From NCBI RefSeq assembly GCF_017304615.1, contig NZ_JAFKLZ010000001.1, forward strand, positions 1,514,570 to 1,578,569: DNA of 64,000 nt. The letters run 5' to 3'. The notes beneath the pieces were generated by a model. It worked only from the letters and a program-made list of their open reading frames with translations, did no database searches and was not told the origin of the DNA. Made by a program: the position numbers and the translations under genes. Source of the stretch: Sphingomonas sp. Lineage in GTDB: Bacteria > Pseudomonadota > Alphaproteobacteria > Sphingomonadales > Sphingomonadaceae. Shown here piece by piece: positions 19,232 through 29,567 of the stretch (within the stretch, counting starts at the first letter, position 1; the number at the start of each line of letters is the position of its first letter).

Positions 19232-21382
19232 TCACCGGATCGGTTTCACCACCATCCCCGTCCACTTGGCGATGAACGCCCAGTCGCTGGCGGTTTCGTC
19301 GATGATCTTGTCGGTTGGCTTGCCCGATCCGTGCCCGGCGCGCGTTTCGATGCGGACGAGGCGTGGTTTCGGGCCGAGATCCTGAGACTGCAGCATCGCG
19401 GTATATTTGAACGTGTGCCCCGGCACGACGCGGTCGTCGGTATCGGCGGTCGCCGCGAGGATCGCCGGATAGGGCGTGCCCGCCTTGATGTTGTGATACG
19501 GCGAATATTTGAGCAGCACGCGGAAATCGGCCTCCTTCGACGGATAGCCGTAATCGTCCACCCAATAGCGCCCCGCGGTGAAACGGTCGAAGCGCAGCAT
19601 GTCCATCACGCCCACCTGCGGCAACGCAGCGGCGAACAGGTCCGGCCGCTGGTTCACGACCGCGCCAACCAATAACCCGCCGTTCGACCCGCCCATGATC
19701 GCGAGCTGGTCCTTGCCGGTATAGCCCTTGGCCTTCAGGAACTCGCCCGCCGCGATGAAGTCGTCGAACACGTTCTGCTTGCTCGTCAGCCGCCCGCCGT
19801 CGTGCCATTCCTTGCCATATTCGCCGCCGCCCCGAATGTTGGCGACGGCATAGACTCCGCCTTGTTCCAGCCAGGCGATCCGCGTCGCGGAGAAGGCCGG
19901 CTCCATCGTGATGTTGAACCCGCCATAGCCGTAAAGCAGAGTCGGCGCGGGGCCGCTCGCCCCCTTCTTGCGGACGATGAACATCGGTACTCGCGTCCCG
20001 TCCTTCGACGCGTAGAAGACTTGGCTAACTTCATAGTTCGCCGGGTCGAACGCCACCTTTGGCTGCGCCCAGATCGAGGATTTGCCCGTCGCGACGTCAT
20101 AGCGATAAATCGTCGCCGGCCGATTATAGCTGGTGAAGCTGTAGAAGGTCTCGGGATCGTCGGCCTCGCCACCGAACCCGCCGACCGACCCGATGCCGGG
20201 CAGCGCCACAATCCCGTCGGGCTTGCCGTCGAGCGTGAAGCGGCGGACCTCGCTCTTCACGTCGACCAGATAGGTCGTGATCAGCTTGCCGCCGATGATC
20301 GCCGCGCCGTCGAGCACCGCCTTGTCCTGCGGCACCACCTCGACCACCGGCACTTCGGCCGAGCGCGCATAGAGGTTGGTCGCGACGATCCGCATCCGCG
20401 GCGCGTCCTTGTTCGTCACCCAGTAGAAATTGCCACCGACATTGCCGGCGAAGTTCCACTGATAGTCGAGCCCCTTGAAGATCGTCCGCGGCGTCGGCTT
20501 GGGCGCGGTCAAGTCGATGACGGTGATCTCATAGCGATTGTCGGTGCCCTCCGTGGTGGTGATCACCAGCCACTTGCCGTCGTCGGTCACTTGCGCGCCG
20601 TGCCCGCGCTTCGGCTGGTCGGGGGTCGCGTAGATCAGGCTGTCCGCCGATTGCGGCGTGCCGAGCTTGTGGAAATAGACCGCCTGGTTTTCGTTGAGCG
20701 ACTGAAACTTCTGGCCCTCGGGCGGCGCGGGGAAACGCGAATAATAGAAGCCCGACCCGTCCTTCGCCCAGGAGAGGCCGGAAAACTTCACCCATTCGAC
20801 GCTGTCATCGAGCACCTTGCCGCTGCCGACGTCGAGCACCTTGACCGTGCGCCAGTCGCTGCCGCCGTCCTGGATCGCATAGACGATCCGCTTGCCGTCC
20901 TCGCTCGGCGCCCATTCGCCCAGCGCGGTCGCGCCGTCCTTCGCCCAGGTGTTGGGGTCGATCACCACGCGCCCGGTGCCGTCCAGCCCGTCGCGCACGA
21001 ACAGCACCGCCTGGTTCTGCAGTCCCGAATTGTGCATGTAGAAATAGCGCCCGCCCTTCTTCGCGGGCGCGGCGAAGCGCTCGTAATCGATCAGCGTCTT
21101 CAACCGCGCCTTGAAGATGTCGCGGCCCGGCAACGTCGCCAGATAGGCGTCGGTCAGCTTGTTCTCCGCCTCCACCCACGCCGCGACCTTCGGATCGGTG
21201 CGAACGTCGTTTTCCAGCCAGCGATACGGATCGGCGACCTTTACGCCGAATTGCTCGTCCACGGTCGTGCCGCGCTCGGTCGCGGGATAGGTGATGGCGG
21301 TCATGTCGGTTTTCTGGGAACTCGTCTGGGCAAGAGCGGGAAGGGTCAGGGCGATCAGGGTCAGCGGCAGGAATTGGCGCAT
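19232..21382 (-). CDS. Prolyl oligopeptidase (S9A family), exported
   Basis: 716 residues. Signal peptide [19 protein letters not shown], so periplasmic. N-terminal seven-bladed propeller (about 70-430) and C-terminal alpha/beta-hydrolase domain with nucleophile Ser566 in MGGSNGGLL, the acid in the DDRVVP motif near residue 649 and His684 in AGHGSGKP. The family cleaves proline-containing peptides shorter than about 30 residues. Length is that of the family. Monocistronic, divergent from the glycine-zipper gene at 21516. Confidence 0.95.
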   Translation of the reverse strand: MRQFLPLTLIALTLPALAQTSSQKTDMTAITYPATERGTTVDEQFGVKVADPYRWLENDVRTDPKVAAWVEAENKLTDAYLATLPGRDIFKARLKTLIDYERFAAPAKKGGRYFYMHNSGLQNQAVLFVRDGLDGTGRVVIDPNTWAKDGATALGEWAPSEDGKRIVYAIQDGGSDWRTVKVLDVGSGKVLDDSVEWVKFSGLSWAKDGSGFYYSRFPAPPEGQKFQSLNENQAVYFHKLGTPQSADSLIYATPDQPKRGHGAQVTDDGKWLVITTTEGTDNRYEITVIDLTAPKPTPRTIFKGLDYQWNFAGNVGGNFYWVTNKDAPRMRIVATNLYARSAEVPVVEVVPQDKAVLDGAAIIGGKLITTYLVDVKSEVRRFTLDGKPDGIVALPGIGSVGGFGGEADDPETFYSFTSYNRPATIYRYDVATGKSSIWAQPKVAFDPANYEVSQVFYASKDGTRVPMFIVRKKGASGPAPTLLYGYGGFNITMEPAFSATRIAWLEQGGVYAVANIRGGGEYGKEWHDGGRLTSKQNVFDDFIAAGEFLKAKGYTGKDQLAIMGGSNGGLLVGAVVNQRPDLFAAALPQVGVMDMLRFDRFTAGRYWVDDYGYPSKEADFRVLLKYSPYHNIKAGTPYPAILAATADTDDRVVPGHTFKYTAMLQSQDLGPKPRLVRIETRAGHGSGKPTDKIIDETASDWAFIAKWTGMVVKPIR

Positions 21383-21515
21383 CGGTCACTCCGCGGGTCG
21401 GGATGACGCATATCTAACAGCGGTCATTGCAGGTTCAACTGGAGCGATTAAACCCGATACGGACCCGTATCGACATTCAAGCGTTGTGCCGGGACCTATT
21501 CTAAGGAGAAGATCC

Positions 21516-22064
21516 ATGTTGCGTACCCTACCCCTCGCCCTGTCGGCGGCAGCCATCGCGGTATCCGCGGTCGCCGTGCCCAGCAGCGCGCAAACCTACT
21601 CCGAACAGCGTCGCTTCGACGCCGCGCAGCGCCGGTTCGATAATGAACAGCGCATCTATGATCAGGAACGCGCGCTTTACGAACAGGCGCAGCGCCGCGA
21701 TCAGCGCCGGTCGAGCTACAACGACCCGCGCTATCCCAATTCGAGCTATAACGACCCGTACAACGATCCGCGCTATCGCACCGATTACGACGCGTCGCGC
21801 TATTATAGGGACGATCCCCGCTATCAGGAGCGCGTCCTGACCTCGAACGACCAGGTCTATCGCGGGTCGGACGGGCGCTATTACTGCAAGCGCAACGACG
21901 GCACGACCGGCCTGATCATCGGCGGCGCGGCCGGCGGCATCCTCGGCAACGTAATCGACGGTGGCCGCAATCGCATCGGCGGCACGCTGATCGGCGGCGC
22001 GCTGGGCGCGTTGCTAGGCAAGTCGGTCGATCAGAATAGCGGCGACCAGTATCGATGTCGCTAA
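21516..22064 (+). CDS. Exported glycine-zipper (2TM) protein with Gln/Arg/Tyr-rich linker
   Basis: 182 residues from ATG 21516, behind a good AAGGAGAA site. Signal peptide MLRTLPLALSAAAIAVSAVA... ends at SAQ. The region 30-125 is a low-complexity Gln/Arg then Tyr/Asn/Asp stretch with repeats of SSYNDP and DPRY. A YYCKRNDGTTG motif follows, then a glycine zipper LIIGGAAGGILGNVIDGGRN and IGGTLIGGALGALLG, which usually inserts into the outer membrane. Such proteins are common in sphingomonads with envelope-stability roles; function not known. Confidence 0.85.
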   Translation: MLRTLPLALSAAAIAVSAVAVPSSAQTYSEQRRFDAAQRRFDNEQRIYDQERALYEQAQRRDQRRSSYNDPRYPNSSYNDPYNDPRYRTDYDASRYYRDDPRYQERVLTSNDQVYRGSDGRYYCKRNDGTTGLIIGGAAGGILGNVIDGGRNRIGGTLIGGALGALLGKSVDQNSGDQYRCR

Positions 22065-22154
22065 GGCACACGGCGTTAGCGTAAGCAGACGCCGATGCTT
22101 GGATGGCGGATCAGAAGCCCGACCGGTGGCGCGGATTTTCTCCGCGCCGCACCG

Positions 22155-22198
22155 CCAAAAAAGAAAGGGCCGCGCTTCCCAACAGAAGCGCGGCCCTT
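22155..22198 (-). terminator. Rho-independent terminator of the rplQ end of the r-protein operon
   Basis: On the minus strand AAGGGCCGCGCTTC, a six-base loop and GAAGCGCGGCCCTT form a perfect 14-bp stem (22165-22198), followed by TTCTTTTTT. It lies 23 bases downstream of the rplQ stop and marks the end of the whole supercluster. Confidence 0.93.
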
Positions 22199-22220
22199 CT
22201 CTTATCTATCACCGACCGGC

Positions 22221-22643
22221 TTACGCGGCCTGATCGAAATCCTCGTCCACGATCACCGGACCCGAATCCTGGCCCTTGGCGCTGGTGTCGCGATCGACGA
22301 ACTCAATCACCGCCATCGGTGACGCGTCCGAGGCGCGGATGCCGGCCTTGATGACGCGGGTATAGCCGCCGTTGCGGCTAGCGTAGCGCGACGCCAGCAC
22401 GTCGAACAGCTTCGCCAGCTGCGCGTCGTCGAGCAGACGGGCGTGCGCGAGGCGACGGTTGGACAAGCCGCCCTTCTTCGCCAGCGTGATCAGCTTCTCG
22501 ACGTACGGGCGAAGTTCCTTCGCCTTGGCGAGCGTGGTGGTGATCTGTTCGTGCTTGATCAGCGCGGCCGACATGTTGCGGAACAGCGCAGCACGGTGCG
22601 CCGAGGTACGTTGAAGCTTACGACCGCCTACCTTGTGGCGCAT
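22221..22643 (-). CDS. rplQ: 50S ribosomal protein L17
   Basis: 140 residues, with the canonical start [20 protein letters not shown] and the [14 protein letters not shown] segment. The C-terminus is an acidic extension ([18 protein letters not shown]) about 13 residues longer than in E. coli, which is usual in alphaproteobacteria. Last gene of the rpsM-rpsK-rpoA-rplQ operon, 115 bases after rpoA, closed by the terminator at 22155. Confidence 0.97.
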   Translation of the reverse strand: MRHKVGGRKLQRTSAHRAALFRNMSAALIKHEQITTTLAKAKELRPYVEKLITLAKKGGLSNRRLAHARLLDDAQLAKLFDVLASRYASRNGGYTRVIKAGIRASDASPMAVIEFVDRDTSAKGQDSGPVIVDEDFDQAA

Positions 22644-22758
22644 GTATCATTCCTTCGTTCGTAGGGGGGCCGTGTAAGGTACCCCGATCCAGGCGGCGCG
22701 AAACGGGCCACCGCCCAAAGCCCGAGAGGTTTGTCGAAAGTTAGGCCAAGAATAGGGC

Positions 22759-23823
22759 TCAGCCCATGATTTCCTGCTCAAGCTTCTTGGCCATTTCCTC
22801 GATGTTCTCAGGCGGCCAACCCGGGATTTCCATCCCGAGGCGCAGCCCCATCGACGACAGCACTTCCTTGATCTCGTTGAGCGACTTGCGGCCGAAGTTC
22901 GGCGTGCGCAGCATCTCGGCTTCGGTCTTGCCGACCAGATCGCCGATATAGATGATGTTGTCGTTCTTGAGGCAGTTGGCGGAGCGCACCGACAGTTCGA
23001 GCTCATCGACCTTCTTGAGCAGGTAACGGTTGATCTGCTGCGTGTCGCCCGCAGCACCACCGGTTTCGGCGGGAGCAGCCGCGAGGCCGATCGGAGCCGA
23101 TCGGGTGATCGCCGAATCGTCGAAATGGACGAACAGCGCGAGCTGGTCCTGCAGGATGCGCGCGGCATAAGCGAGCGCGTCCTCCGGGGTCACCGTGCCG
23201 TCAGTCTCGATCGACAGCGTCAGCTTGTCGTAGTCGAGTTCCTGCCCGACGCGGGTGTTCTCGACCTTGTACGACACTTGGCGAACCGGGCTGTACAGCG
23301 CATCGACCGGGATCAGGCCGATCGGCGCATCGGCCGGACGATTGGCAACCGCCGCAACATAGCCCTTACCGACATCCGCGGTCAGTTCCATGTTGAGCGT
23401 CGCGCCCTCGTCGAGGTGGCAGATCAGCAGATCGGGGTTCATCACCTCGATATCGCCCGACACCGCGATGTCGCCCGCGCGGACGTCGGCCGGACCGGTC
23501 GCCGAAAGCTGGAGACGCTTCGCACCTTCGCCCTGCATCTTGAGCGCGATCTGCTTCACGTTGAGCACGATGTCGGTGACGTCCTCACGGACACCCGCCA
23601 GCGAGCTGAACTCGTGGAGCACGTTCTCGATCTTGATCGAGGTCACCGCCGCGCCCTGCAGCGACGACAGCAGTACGCGGCGCAGCGCGTTGCCGAGCGT
23701 CAGGCCAAAGCCACGCTCCAGCGGTTCGGCGACGAACGTCGCCTTCGACTTGCCCTCGCCGCCCTTCTTTTCGAGCGCGTTGGGCTTCTTCAGTTCCTGC
23801 CAGTTTTTTGCGTTGACGGACAA
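22759..23823 (-). CDS. rpoA: DNA-directed RNA polymerase alpha subunit
   Basis: 354 residues. The N-terminal domain (to about 235) carries the dimerisation segment [16 protein letters not shown]. The C-terminal domain, with the [14 protein letters not shown] and [12 protein letters not shown] helices, contacts UP elements and activators. The start is a TTG at 23823, behind AGGGGA: the family N-terminus is [14 protein letters not shown] and no ATG or GTG is near it. An in-frame ATG at 23904 would add 27 residues and overlap the spacer after rpsK. A TTG start may hold RpoA output below that of its neighbours. Confidence 0.96.
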   Translation of the reverse strand: MSVNAKNWQELKKPNALEKKGGEGKSKATFVAEPLERGFGLTLGNALRRVLLSSLQGAAVTSIKIENVLHEFSSLAGVREDVTDIVLNVKQIALKMQGEGAKRLQLSATGPADVRAGDIAVSGDIEVMNPDLLICHLDEGATLNMELTADVGKGYVAAVANRPADAPIGLIPVDALYSPVRQVSYKVENTRVGQELDYDKLTLSIETDGTVTPEDALAYAARILQDQLALFVHFDDSAITRSAPIGLAAAPAETGGAAGDTQQINRYLLKKVDELELSVRSANCLKNDNIIYIGDLVGKTEAEMLRTPNFGRKSLNEIKEVLSSMGLRLGMEIPGWPPENIEEMAKKLEQEIMG

Positions 23824-23913
23824 GGCTCTCGTCCCCTGGGTTGGGCCGCTCTCGGGGTTGAAGCGGCCGGGTATCAAAAATCGCACCGGCGCGTCCGCCG
23901 GCACGTAACAAAA

Positions 23914-24303
23914 TCAGACGCGGCGGCGCTTCGACGGGCGAACGCCGTTGTGCGGGATCGAGGTCACGTCGCGGATCGACGTGATCTGGAAACCGACCGC
24001 CTGCAGCGCACGCAGCGCGCTCTCGCGGCCCGAACCCGGACCCTTCACCTCGACCTCGAGCGTGCGGACACCATGTTCGGCGGCCTTCTTGCCGGCGTCT
24101 TCCGCGGCGACCTGGGCGGCGTACGGCGTCGACTTGCGCGAGCCCTTGAACCCCATCATGCCGGCGGACGACCACGAAATGGCGTTGCCCTGGGCATCGG
24201 TGATGGTGATCATGGTGTTGTTGAAGCTAGCGTTCACATGCGCGACGCCGGCGGTGATGTTCTTGCGTTCACGGCGCCGAATGCGCTGCGGTTCACGTGC
24301 CAT
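23914..24303 (-). CDS. rpsK: 30S ribosomal protein S11
   Basis: 129 residues, full length. Conserved [20 protein letters not shown] and the C-terminal [18 protein letters not shown], which contacts the 3' end of 16S rRNA at the platform. Follows rpsM by 57 bases in the operon with rpoA and rplQ. Confidence 0.98.
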   Translation of the reverse strand: MAREPQRIRRRERKNITAGVAHVNASFNNTMITITDAQGNAISWSSAGMMGFKGSRKSTPYAAQVAAEDAGKKAAEHGVRTLEVEVKGPGSGRESALRALQAVGFQITSIRDVTSIPHNGVRPSKRRRV

Positions 24304-24360
24304 TTTGTAATTCCTGACCTGATTTTCAAGGAAGCGAGCCGCCCGAAGACGGCTGCGAGC

Positions 24361-24729
24361 TTACTTCTTCTTACCGGCGATCGGCTTGGCCTTGCCCTTG
24401 CGGGTGCGTGCGTTGGTGTGCGTACGCTGGCCGCGGACCGGGAGACCTTTGCGATGGCGTAGGCCGCGATAGCAGGCCAGGTCCATCAGGCGCTTGATGT
24501 TCATCGCCGTCTGGCGACGAAGATCACCCTCTACCGTGTAACCGGCGTCGATCGCTTCGCGGATCTGCAGCACTTCCTGATCGGTCAGGTCCTGCACGCG
24601 AGTCGCGTCCGCGATGTTCAGCTTCGCGGTGATTTCCTTGGCCTTGGCCGGACCGATACCGTGGATATAGGTCAGCGCGATCACCACGCGCTTGTTGGTC
24701 GGGATGTTGACACCCGCAATACGTGCCAT
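24361..24729 (-). CDS. rpsM: 30S ribosomal protein S13
   Basis: 122 residues, [20 protein letters not shown] to [12 protein letters not shown]. Contains the helix-two-turn-helix [10 protein letters not shown] and the basic [20 protein letters not shown] segment reaching towards P-site tRNA. First gene of the rpsM-rpsK-rpoA-rplQ unit, with its own promoter at 24863-24891 and a leader of about 125 bases. Confidence 0.98.
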   Translation of the reverse strand: MARIAGVNIPTNKRVVIALTYIHGIGPAKAKEITAKLNIADATRVQDLTDQEVLQIREAIDAGYTVEGDLRRQTAMNIKRLMDLACYRGLRHRKGLPVRGQRTHTNARTRKGKAKPIAGKKK

Positions 24730-24862
24730 GAAACTTTTCTCCTAGCTCCACAGGGAACGGCATGGCTGCCACGTTCCCCATCTCATCGCGTTAGCCCGAA
24801 ACGCACGACAGCGGCGGACGCGAGAAAGCGCCGCCGGACAGCCGGGGTATCGGAAGAACGCT

Positions 24863-24891
24863 TAATTAGGTGCGAGTCGTGACACTGTCAA
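24863..24891 (-). promoter_or_regulatory. Sigma70-type promoter for rpsM-rpsK-rpoA-rplQ
   Basis: On the minus strand TTGACA (24886-24891), 17 bases, TAATTA (24863-24868). The -35 is perfect and the spacing optimal, in a 269-base gap after adk. It gives the alpha operon its own start besides read-through from the S10/spc region. Confidence 0.8.
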
Positions 24892-24998
24892 GCGCAGGTA
24901 GACCCTACCTCGCCAAGGGTACCGGGCCTTCCGCTGCAGCCCTCAATCCCGTAGTCATTTTTCCCCCAAGTAAGAACGGGGGGGATACGATATAGGTG

Positions 24999-25649
24999 CT
25001 ATTTTCCGTCCAACGTCTCAGCAATCGCCGCGCTGACCGCGTCCATGTCACCCATGCCGTCGATCCGTGTCACCAGACCACGCGCTTCGTAAATTGGAAT
25101 GATCGGCGCGGTCTTGGCCCGATATTCGGCCATACGCGTGCGGACGGTTTCCTCGTTGTCGTCAGGGCGGCGCTTGAACTCGTGGTGGCCGCAGACGTCA
25201 CAGGTACCGTCGACCTTCGGGCGGTGGAATTTATCGTGATAGTTCGCGCCGCAATTCGCGCATGAGAAACGCCCGACGATCCGCTCGACCAGCGCGTCCT
25301 CGTCAACCTCGAGCTCAATCACGCGGTCGAGCTCGCGGCCGTGGTTGCTCAGGATCGCATCGAGCGATTCCGCCTGCGCGGCCGTCCGCGGATAGCCGTC
25401 GAAGATCGCGCCCTGATCGTCGCTCATCGTCGCCAATTTGTCGTCGATCAGCGCGGAGACGATCTCGTCCGACACCAGCTCGCCAGCGTCCATCACCGCC
25501 TTGGCCTTCAGCCCGACCGGGGTGCCGGCCTTCACCGCCGCGCGCAGCATCTCGCCCGTCGACAGCTGGACCATGCCCCGCGACTGCACAAGCCGCTCGG
25601 CCTGAGTCCCCTTGCCCGCGCCCGGCGGTCCCAGAAGGATGATGTTCAC
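24999..25649 (-). CDS. adk: Adenylate kinase
   Basis: 216 residues. AMP + ATP to 2 ADP. P-loop GPPGAGKGTQ (7-16), AMP-binding segment LSTGEMLRAA, FDGYPRT motif. The LID has four cysteines: CANCGANYHDKF followed by CDVCG, the zinc-binding type of lid known from many Gram-positive and some proteobacterial enzymes. It lies directly after secY, as often in bacteria, and is followed by the rpsM promoter gap. Confidence 0.97.
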   Translation of the reverse strand: MNIILLGPPGAGKGTQAERLVQSRGMVQLSTGEMLRAAVKAGTPVGLKAKAVMDAGELVSDEIVSALIDDKLATMSDDQGAIFDGYPRTAAQAESLDAILSNHGRELDRVIELEVDEDALVERIVGRFSCANCGANYHDKFHRPKVDGTCDVCGHHEFKRRPDDNEETVRTRMAEYRAKTAPIIPIYEARGLVTRIDGMGDMDAVSAAIAETLDGK

Positions 25650-25679
25650 GGCAGTCCTCTCCCCTGTCGTAGCGTTCCG

Positions 25680-27047
25680 TTATGGACGGAGACGTCCACC
25701 CTTCAGTTTCGCCTTCTTGATCAGGTCGCCATACTGATGCGCCAGCAAGTGCGACTGAATCTGCGTCACGGTATCCATTGTCACGTTGACGACGATCAGC
25801 AAGCTGGTGCCACCAAGGTAGAACGGGATCTTCAACGCCGAAACCAGATATTCCGGCACCAGGCAGATGAAAGCCAGGTACGCCGCGCCGATCACCGTGA
25901 TGCGAGTCAGCACGTAGTCGAAATAGACTTCGGTGTTCTTGCCCGGGCGGATGCCGGGGATGAAGCCGCCATAGCGCTTCAGGTTATCGGCGGTCTCTTC
26001 CGGGTTGAACACGACCGCGGTGTAGAAGAACGCGAAGAAGATGATCCCCGCGCCGTAGAGCGTCATGTACAACGGGCTACCGTGCTGCAGATACTGGTTG
26101 AGCGTGATGATCACGTCGCCCCACCAACTGTCACCTGCGGTCTTGTTGCCAGCGAATTGCGTGATCGTCAGCGGCATCAGCAGCAGCGACGAGGCGAAGA
26201 TCGGCGGGATAACGCCCGCAGTATTGAGCTTCAGCGGCAAGTGGCTGCGATCCGACTGCACGCCGCGCGCGGTCTGGCGCTTGGGATACTGGATCAGGAT
26301 GCGGCGCTGCGCGCGCTCCATGAAGCAGATCAGCAGGACGATGCCAACCACGGCGACGATGATGCCGATCAACTGGAAACTGTCCATGCTGCCGGTGCGG
26401 CTGCCGTTGACGAGGTTATAGATGTTGGTCGGCATGTTCGCGACGATACCAGCCATAATGATGAGGCTGACGCCATTGCCGATACCGCGACTGGTGATCT
26501 GCTCGCCCAGCCACATCAGGAACATGGTGCCGCCGATCAGCGAGATGACCGCGCCGGCGCGGAACATCATGCCGGGCTCAACCACCGCCTGGATACCCTG
26601 CGTCGCGCCGAAGCTTTCGAGCCCGACGGCGATGAAATAGCCCTGGATCGCGGTCAGCGCGACCGTACCGTAGCGGGTATATTGGTTGAGCCGCTTGCGC
26701 CCGCTCTCGCCTTCCTTCTTGATCGCCGCCAGCGTCGGCGACAGCGAGGTCGCGAGCTGCACCACGATCGAGGCGGTGATATAGGGCATCACGCCAAGCG
26801 CGATCAGCGACATCCTCTTAAGGGACCCGCCCGAGAAATTGTTGAAGAAGTCCAGCACGCCGCCCGTCGTCTTGTCGCCGAGGATGCCGAGCGCGGTCGG
26901 ATCGACCCCGGGCAGCGGGACATAGCTCAGCAGGCGGAACACGATCAGCGCGCCGATCGTGAACCAGAGCCGCTTTCTGAGGTCGGTCGCCTGCGCGAAC
27001 TTCGATAGGTTGAGCCCGGAGGCGAGACTGTCGGCTGCGGATGCCAT
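25680..27047 (-). CDS. secY: Protein translocase subunit SecY
   Basis: 455 residues with ten transmembrane helices; forms the inner-membrane protein-conducting channel with SecE and SecG. Recognisable are YVPLPGVDPTALG near the N-terminus, the second-helix plug region around MSLIALGVMPYITASIVVQL, the cytosolic loop SGRKRLNQYTRYG, and the C-terminal GTSLLIVVNVTMDT helix. It is encoded after rplO with a 99-base spacer that can form a GC-rich hairpin, and before adk. Confidence 0.97.
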   Translation of the reverse strand: MASAADSLASGLNLSKFAQATDLRKRLWFTIGALIVFRLLSYVPLPGVDPTALGILGDKTTGGVLDFFNNFSGGSLKRMSLIALGVMPYITASIVVQLATSLSPTLAAIKKEGESGRKRLNQYTRYGTVALTAIQGYFIAVGLESFGATQGIQAVVEPGMMFRAGAVISLIGGTMFLMWLGEQITSRGIGNGVSLIIMAGIVANMPTNIYNLVNGSRTGSMDSFQLIGIIVAVVGIVLLICFMERAQRRILIQYPKRQTARGVQSDRSHLPLKLNTAGVIPPIFASSLLLMPLTITQFAGNKTAGDSWWGDVIITLNQYLQHGSPLYMTLYGAGIIFFAFFYTAVVFNPEETADNLKRYGGFIPGIRPGKNTEVYFDYVLTRITVIGAAYLAFICLVPEYLVSALKIPFYLGGTSLLIVVNVTMDTVTQIQSHLLAHQYGDLIKKAKLKGGRLRP

Positions 27048-27146
27048 TATGCGTTTACGTCCTGAAAACTGAAACGGCGGCGAGCGCTTAGCATCGCCCC
27101 CCGCCGCTCATATAGTCACGTGTCCCGGCTTGTCACCGGGTACGCC

Positions 27147-27713
27147 TCACTTCTTCGCCGCGGCAGCCTGCTTGGCTTCCTTGTCGGCCTTGCGCGCCTT
27201 GTACTGCACGCCCTTCTTGGCGGCGGCCTTTTCGGCGGCGGGAACGACGTGGATCACATCGACCTTGCCGCCCGCCTTCTCGACCGCTTCAATCGCGCTC
27301 TTCGACGCGCCGGCGACGGTGAAGTTCAGCTTGGCCGAGAACTCGCCCTTGCCGAGCAGACGGACGCCATCCTTGCCGCCACGAGCGACACCGGCTTCCT
27401 TCAGCGCGGCGTGATCGAGCGTCGCGCCTGCCTTGATCTTCTTCGCGTCGACCAGCTTCTGGATCGTGCCCAGATTCACCTCGGCATAATCCTTGGCGAA
27501 GATGTTGTTGAAGCCACGCTTCGGCAGACGCATGTGGAGCGGCATCTGGCCGCCCTCGAAGCCGGCGATCGAGACGCCCTCACGGCTCTTCTGGCCCTTC
27601 TGGCCACGGCCGCCAGTCTTGCCCTTGCCCGAGCCGATGCCGCGTCCGACGCGGATCTTGGACTTGCGGGCGCCCGCATTGTCGCGGAGTTCGTTCAGTT
27701 TCATTCTATGCAC
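27147..27713 (-). CDS. rplO: 50S ribosomal protein L15
   Basis: 188 residues, longer than the 144 of E. coli. Canonical start [20 protein letters not shown] with the glycine-rich [18 protein letters not shown] segment. The extra length is a C-terminal Ala/Lys-rich tail ([20 protein letters not shown] and onward), a typical alphaproteobacterial extension, probably disordered on the ribosome surface. It lies between rpmD and secY. Confidence 0.96.
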   Translation of the reverse strand: MHRMKLNELRDNAGARKSKIRVGRGIGSGKGKTGGRGQKGQKSREGVSIAGFEGGQMPLHMRLPKRGFNNIFAKDYAEVNLGTIQKLVDAKKIKAGATLDHAALKEAGVARGGKDGVRLLGKGEFSAKLNFTVAGASKSAIEAVEKAGGKVDVIHVVPAAEKAAAKKGVQYKARKADKEAKQAAAAKK

Positions 27714-27775
27714 TCGCTTTCGCTTTTGTCGCGCTGATAGGGGTAGGCCGCCCCAAAAGAGCGGCCCGGATGAGG

Positions 27776-27952
27776 TTAGCCCTCGACACTCACCATGTGA
27801 GCGACCTTCTTGATCATGCCGCGCACCTCGGGGGTGTCCTCGAGCTCGGAGACCCGGTGCATCTTGTTCAGCCCGAGACCGATCAGGGTCGCGCGCTGGT
27901 CCTTGGTGCGGCGGATCGGCGAACCGGTCTGCTTGATCTTGATCTTCGCCAT
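27776..27952 (-). CDS. rpmD: 50S ribosomal protein L30
   Basis: 58 residues: starts [20 protein letters not shown] and ends [11 protein letters not shown]. The [20 protein letters not shown] segment is the family hallmark. Small and easily missed; six bases after rpsE and 62 bases before rplO. Confidence 0.97.
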   Translation of the reverse strand: MAKIKIKQTGSPIRRTKDQRATLIGLGLNKMHRVSELEDTPEVRGMIKKVAHMVSVEG

Positions 27953-27958
27953 GTCAGC

Positions 27959-28681
27959 TTACTCCGCGATCGCGGCCGCATCGGCCTCGGCGGTCTGCGA
28001 CCCACCACGGCCGAGCAGGTCGGCGATCTTCTTGCCGCGGCGCTGCGCAACGCTCTTGGGCGAGGTCTGCTCGCCGAGCGCTTCGAAGGTCGCACGGATC
28101 ATGTTGTAGGGGTTCGACGTGCCGACCGACTTGGTCACCACGTCGGCGACGCCCAGGCTTTCGAACACGGCGCGCATCGGACCGCCGGCGATGATGCCGG
28201 TGCCCTGCGGCGCCGAACGCAGCGTGACCTTGCCGGCGCCGAAGTGACCGTTGCCGTCATGGTGCAGCGTGCGGCCTTCCTTCAGCGGAACGCGGACCAT
28301 CTTCTTCTTGGCCGACGCGGTCGCCTTCGAAATGGCTTCCGGCACTTCGCGCGCCTTGCCGTGACCGAAGCCGACGCGGCCCTTGCCGTCGCCCACGACG
28401 ACGAGCGCCGCAAAGCCGAAGCGCTTGCCGCCCTTCACCGTCTTCGAGACGCGGTTGATGTGGACCAGCTTTTCGATCAGCTCTTCGCCGCCGTCCTCGG
28501 TCGGGCCGCCACGGCCACGATTGTCACGACCGCCACGGCCGCCGTCGCGACCACCGCGACCGCCACCGCCACCCGGTCCGCCACGGCCACGGCCGCCGCG
28601 CGCACCGCGCGGAGCGTCGCCCGCCGGAGCGTCGACCGGTGCGCCGACCGGCGCTTCCGTCTGGTTGGTTTCGTCAGCCAT
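27959..28681 (-). CDS. rpsE: 30S ribosomal protein S5 with RGG-rich N-terminal extension
   Basis: 240 residues. The S5 double-stranded RNA-binding domain starts near residue 65 ([20 protein letters not shown]) and includes the [20 protein letters not shown] loop implicated in decoding fidelity and spectinomycin response. The first 60 residues are an acidic start followed by a Gly/Arg tract with repeated RGG and RGR units (about residues 24-60), lacking in E. coli S5. It resembles eukaryotic RGG boxes. Start ATG 28681 keeps the tract. Follows rplR by two bases and precedes rpmD. Confidence 0.96.
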   Translation of the reverse strand: MADETNQTEAPVGAPVDAPAGDAPRGARGGRGRGGPGGGGGRGGRDGGRGGRDNRGRGGPTEDGGEELIEKLVHINRVSKTVKGGKRFGFAALVVVGDGKGRVGFGHGKAREVPEAISKATASAKKKMVRVPLKEGRTLHHDGNGHFGAGKVTLRSAPQGTGIIAGGPMRAVFESLGVADVVTKSVGTSNPYNMIRATFEALGEQTSPKSVAQRRGKKIADLLGRGGSQTAEADAAAIAE

Positions 28682-28683
28682 TC

Positions 28684-29034
28684 TTAGAACTCCAATCCGG
28701 CTTCGCGCGCGGCGTCGGCCAGCGCCTTGACGCGGCCGTGGTAGAGAAAGCCGCCACGGTCGAACACGACCTGCTTGATGCCGGCCTTCACCGCGGCTTC
28801 CGCCACGCGCTTGCCGACCGCGGTCGCGGCTTCGATGTTGGACGTCGCGCCGTCATGACCCGACAGCGTCGAGGCCGAGGCAACGGTCGTGCCCTTCTCG
28901 TCGTCGATCACCTGGGCATAGATGTGCTTGCCCGAGCGATGAACCGAGAGACGGGCGCGCGTTCCGCCCCGCGCACGGAGCGCGGTGCGATTGCGGCGGC
29001 GCCGCTTTTCGAACAGTGAAAGACCCTTGGTCAT
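28684..29034 (-). CDS. rplR: 50S ribosomal protein L18
   Basis: 116 residues; binds 5S rRNA. Basic N-terminus [19 protein letters not shown], the [19 protein letters not shown] strand and end [17 protein letters not shown]. Its ATG overlaps the rplF stop by one base (TAATG), a sign of coupling. Confidence 0.97.
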   Translation of the reverse strand: MTKGLSLFEKRRRRNRTALRARGGTRARLSVHRSGKHIYAQVIDDEKGTTVASASTLSGHDGATSNIEAATAVGKRVAEAAVKAGIKQVVFDRGGFLYHGRVKALADAAREAGLEF

Positions 29035-29567
29035 TACTTCTTCTTCCCTTCCTTACGGAAGATATACTCGCCGTCGTACTTGATGCCCTTGCCCTTGTAC
29101 GGTTCCGGCTTGCGCCAGCGGCGGATCTCGGCGGCGAGCTGGCCGACCTTCTGCTTGTCGGCGCCCGAAATCTCTACCGTGGTCTGATCCGGGGTCGCCA
29201 CCGTCAGACCTTCCGGCACGTCGATGTCGACGTCATGCGAATAGCCGAGCTGCAGCTTGAGCTTCTTGCCCTGCGACGAAGCGCGATAGCCGACGCCGGT
29301 GATCAGCAGCTTCTTTGAGAAGCCGGTGGTCACGCCAGTCACCAAGTTCTGCACCAACGTGCGCTGCATGCCCCAGAACGCGCGAGCGCGCTTGGTGTCG
29401 TTGGCCGGCGTCACGCCGATCGAATCGGCCTGGACGTCCCACTTGACCTCGTCGGCCATCGGCATGGACAGGGTGCCCTTCGGACCCTTCATGCTCAGCA
29501 CGCCGCCCTCGACCGTGGCGGTGACACCGCTCGGGATCGCGACCGGCTTCTTACCGATGCGGCTCAT
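29034..29567 (-). CDS. rplF: 50S ribosomal protein L6
   Basis: 177 residues. [20 protein letters not shown] start and the C-terminal [20 protein letters not shown] signature. Two related L6 domains; located near the sarcin-ricin loop. One-base overlaps with rpsH upstream and rplR downstream. Confidence 0.98.
   Translation of the reverse strand: MSRIGKKPVAIPSGVTATVEGGVLSMKGPKGTLSMPMADEVKWDVQADSIGVTPANDTKRARAFWGMQRTLVQNLVTGVTTGFSKKLLITGVGYRASSQGKKLKLQLGYSHDVDIDVPEGLTVATPDQTTVEISGADKQKVGQLAAEIRRWRKPEPYKGKGIKYDGEYIFRKEGKKK

Noticed and set aside
18696-19808. Extended open frame upstream of guaA
   Set aside because: It runs through the divergent gene at 18851 and into the oligopeptidase; GuaA homology begins exactly at the ATG at 18695.
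24960-24985. CCCCC/GGGGG hairpin with an A-run after adk
   Set aside because: The run is on the wrong side for a terminator on either strand; too short to call.
23125-27008. Long plus-strand open frames opposite rpoA, rpsK and secY
   Set aside because: Antisense to confidently identified genes; no ribosome binding sites or recognisable motifs.
27076-27115. GC-rich hairpin followed by TTTCAGTTTT between rplO and secY
   Set aside because: Stem is interrupted and termination within this essential operon is unlikely; noted only as a possible attenuator.
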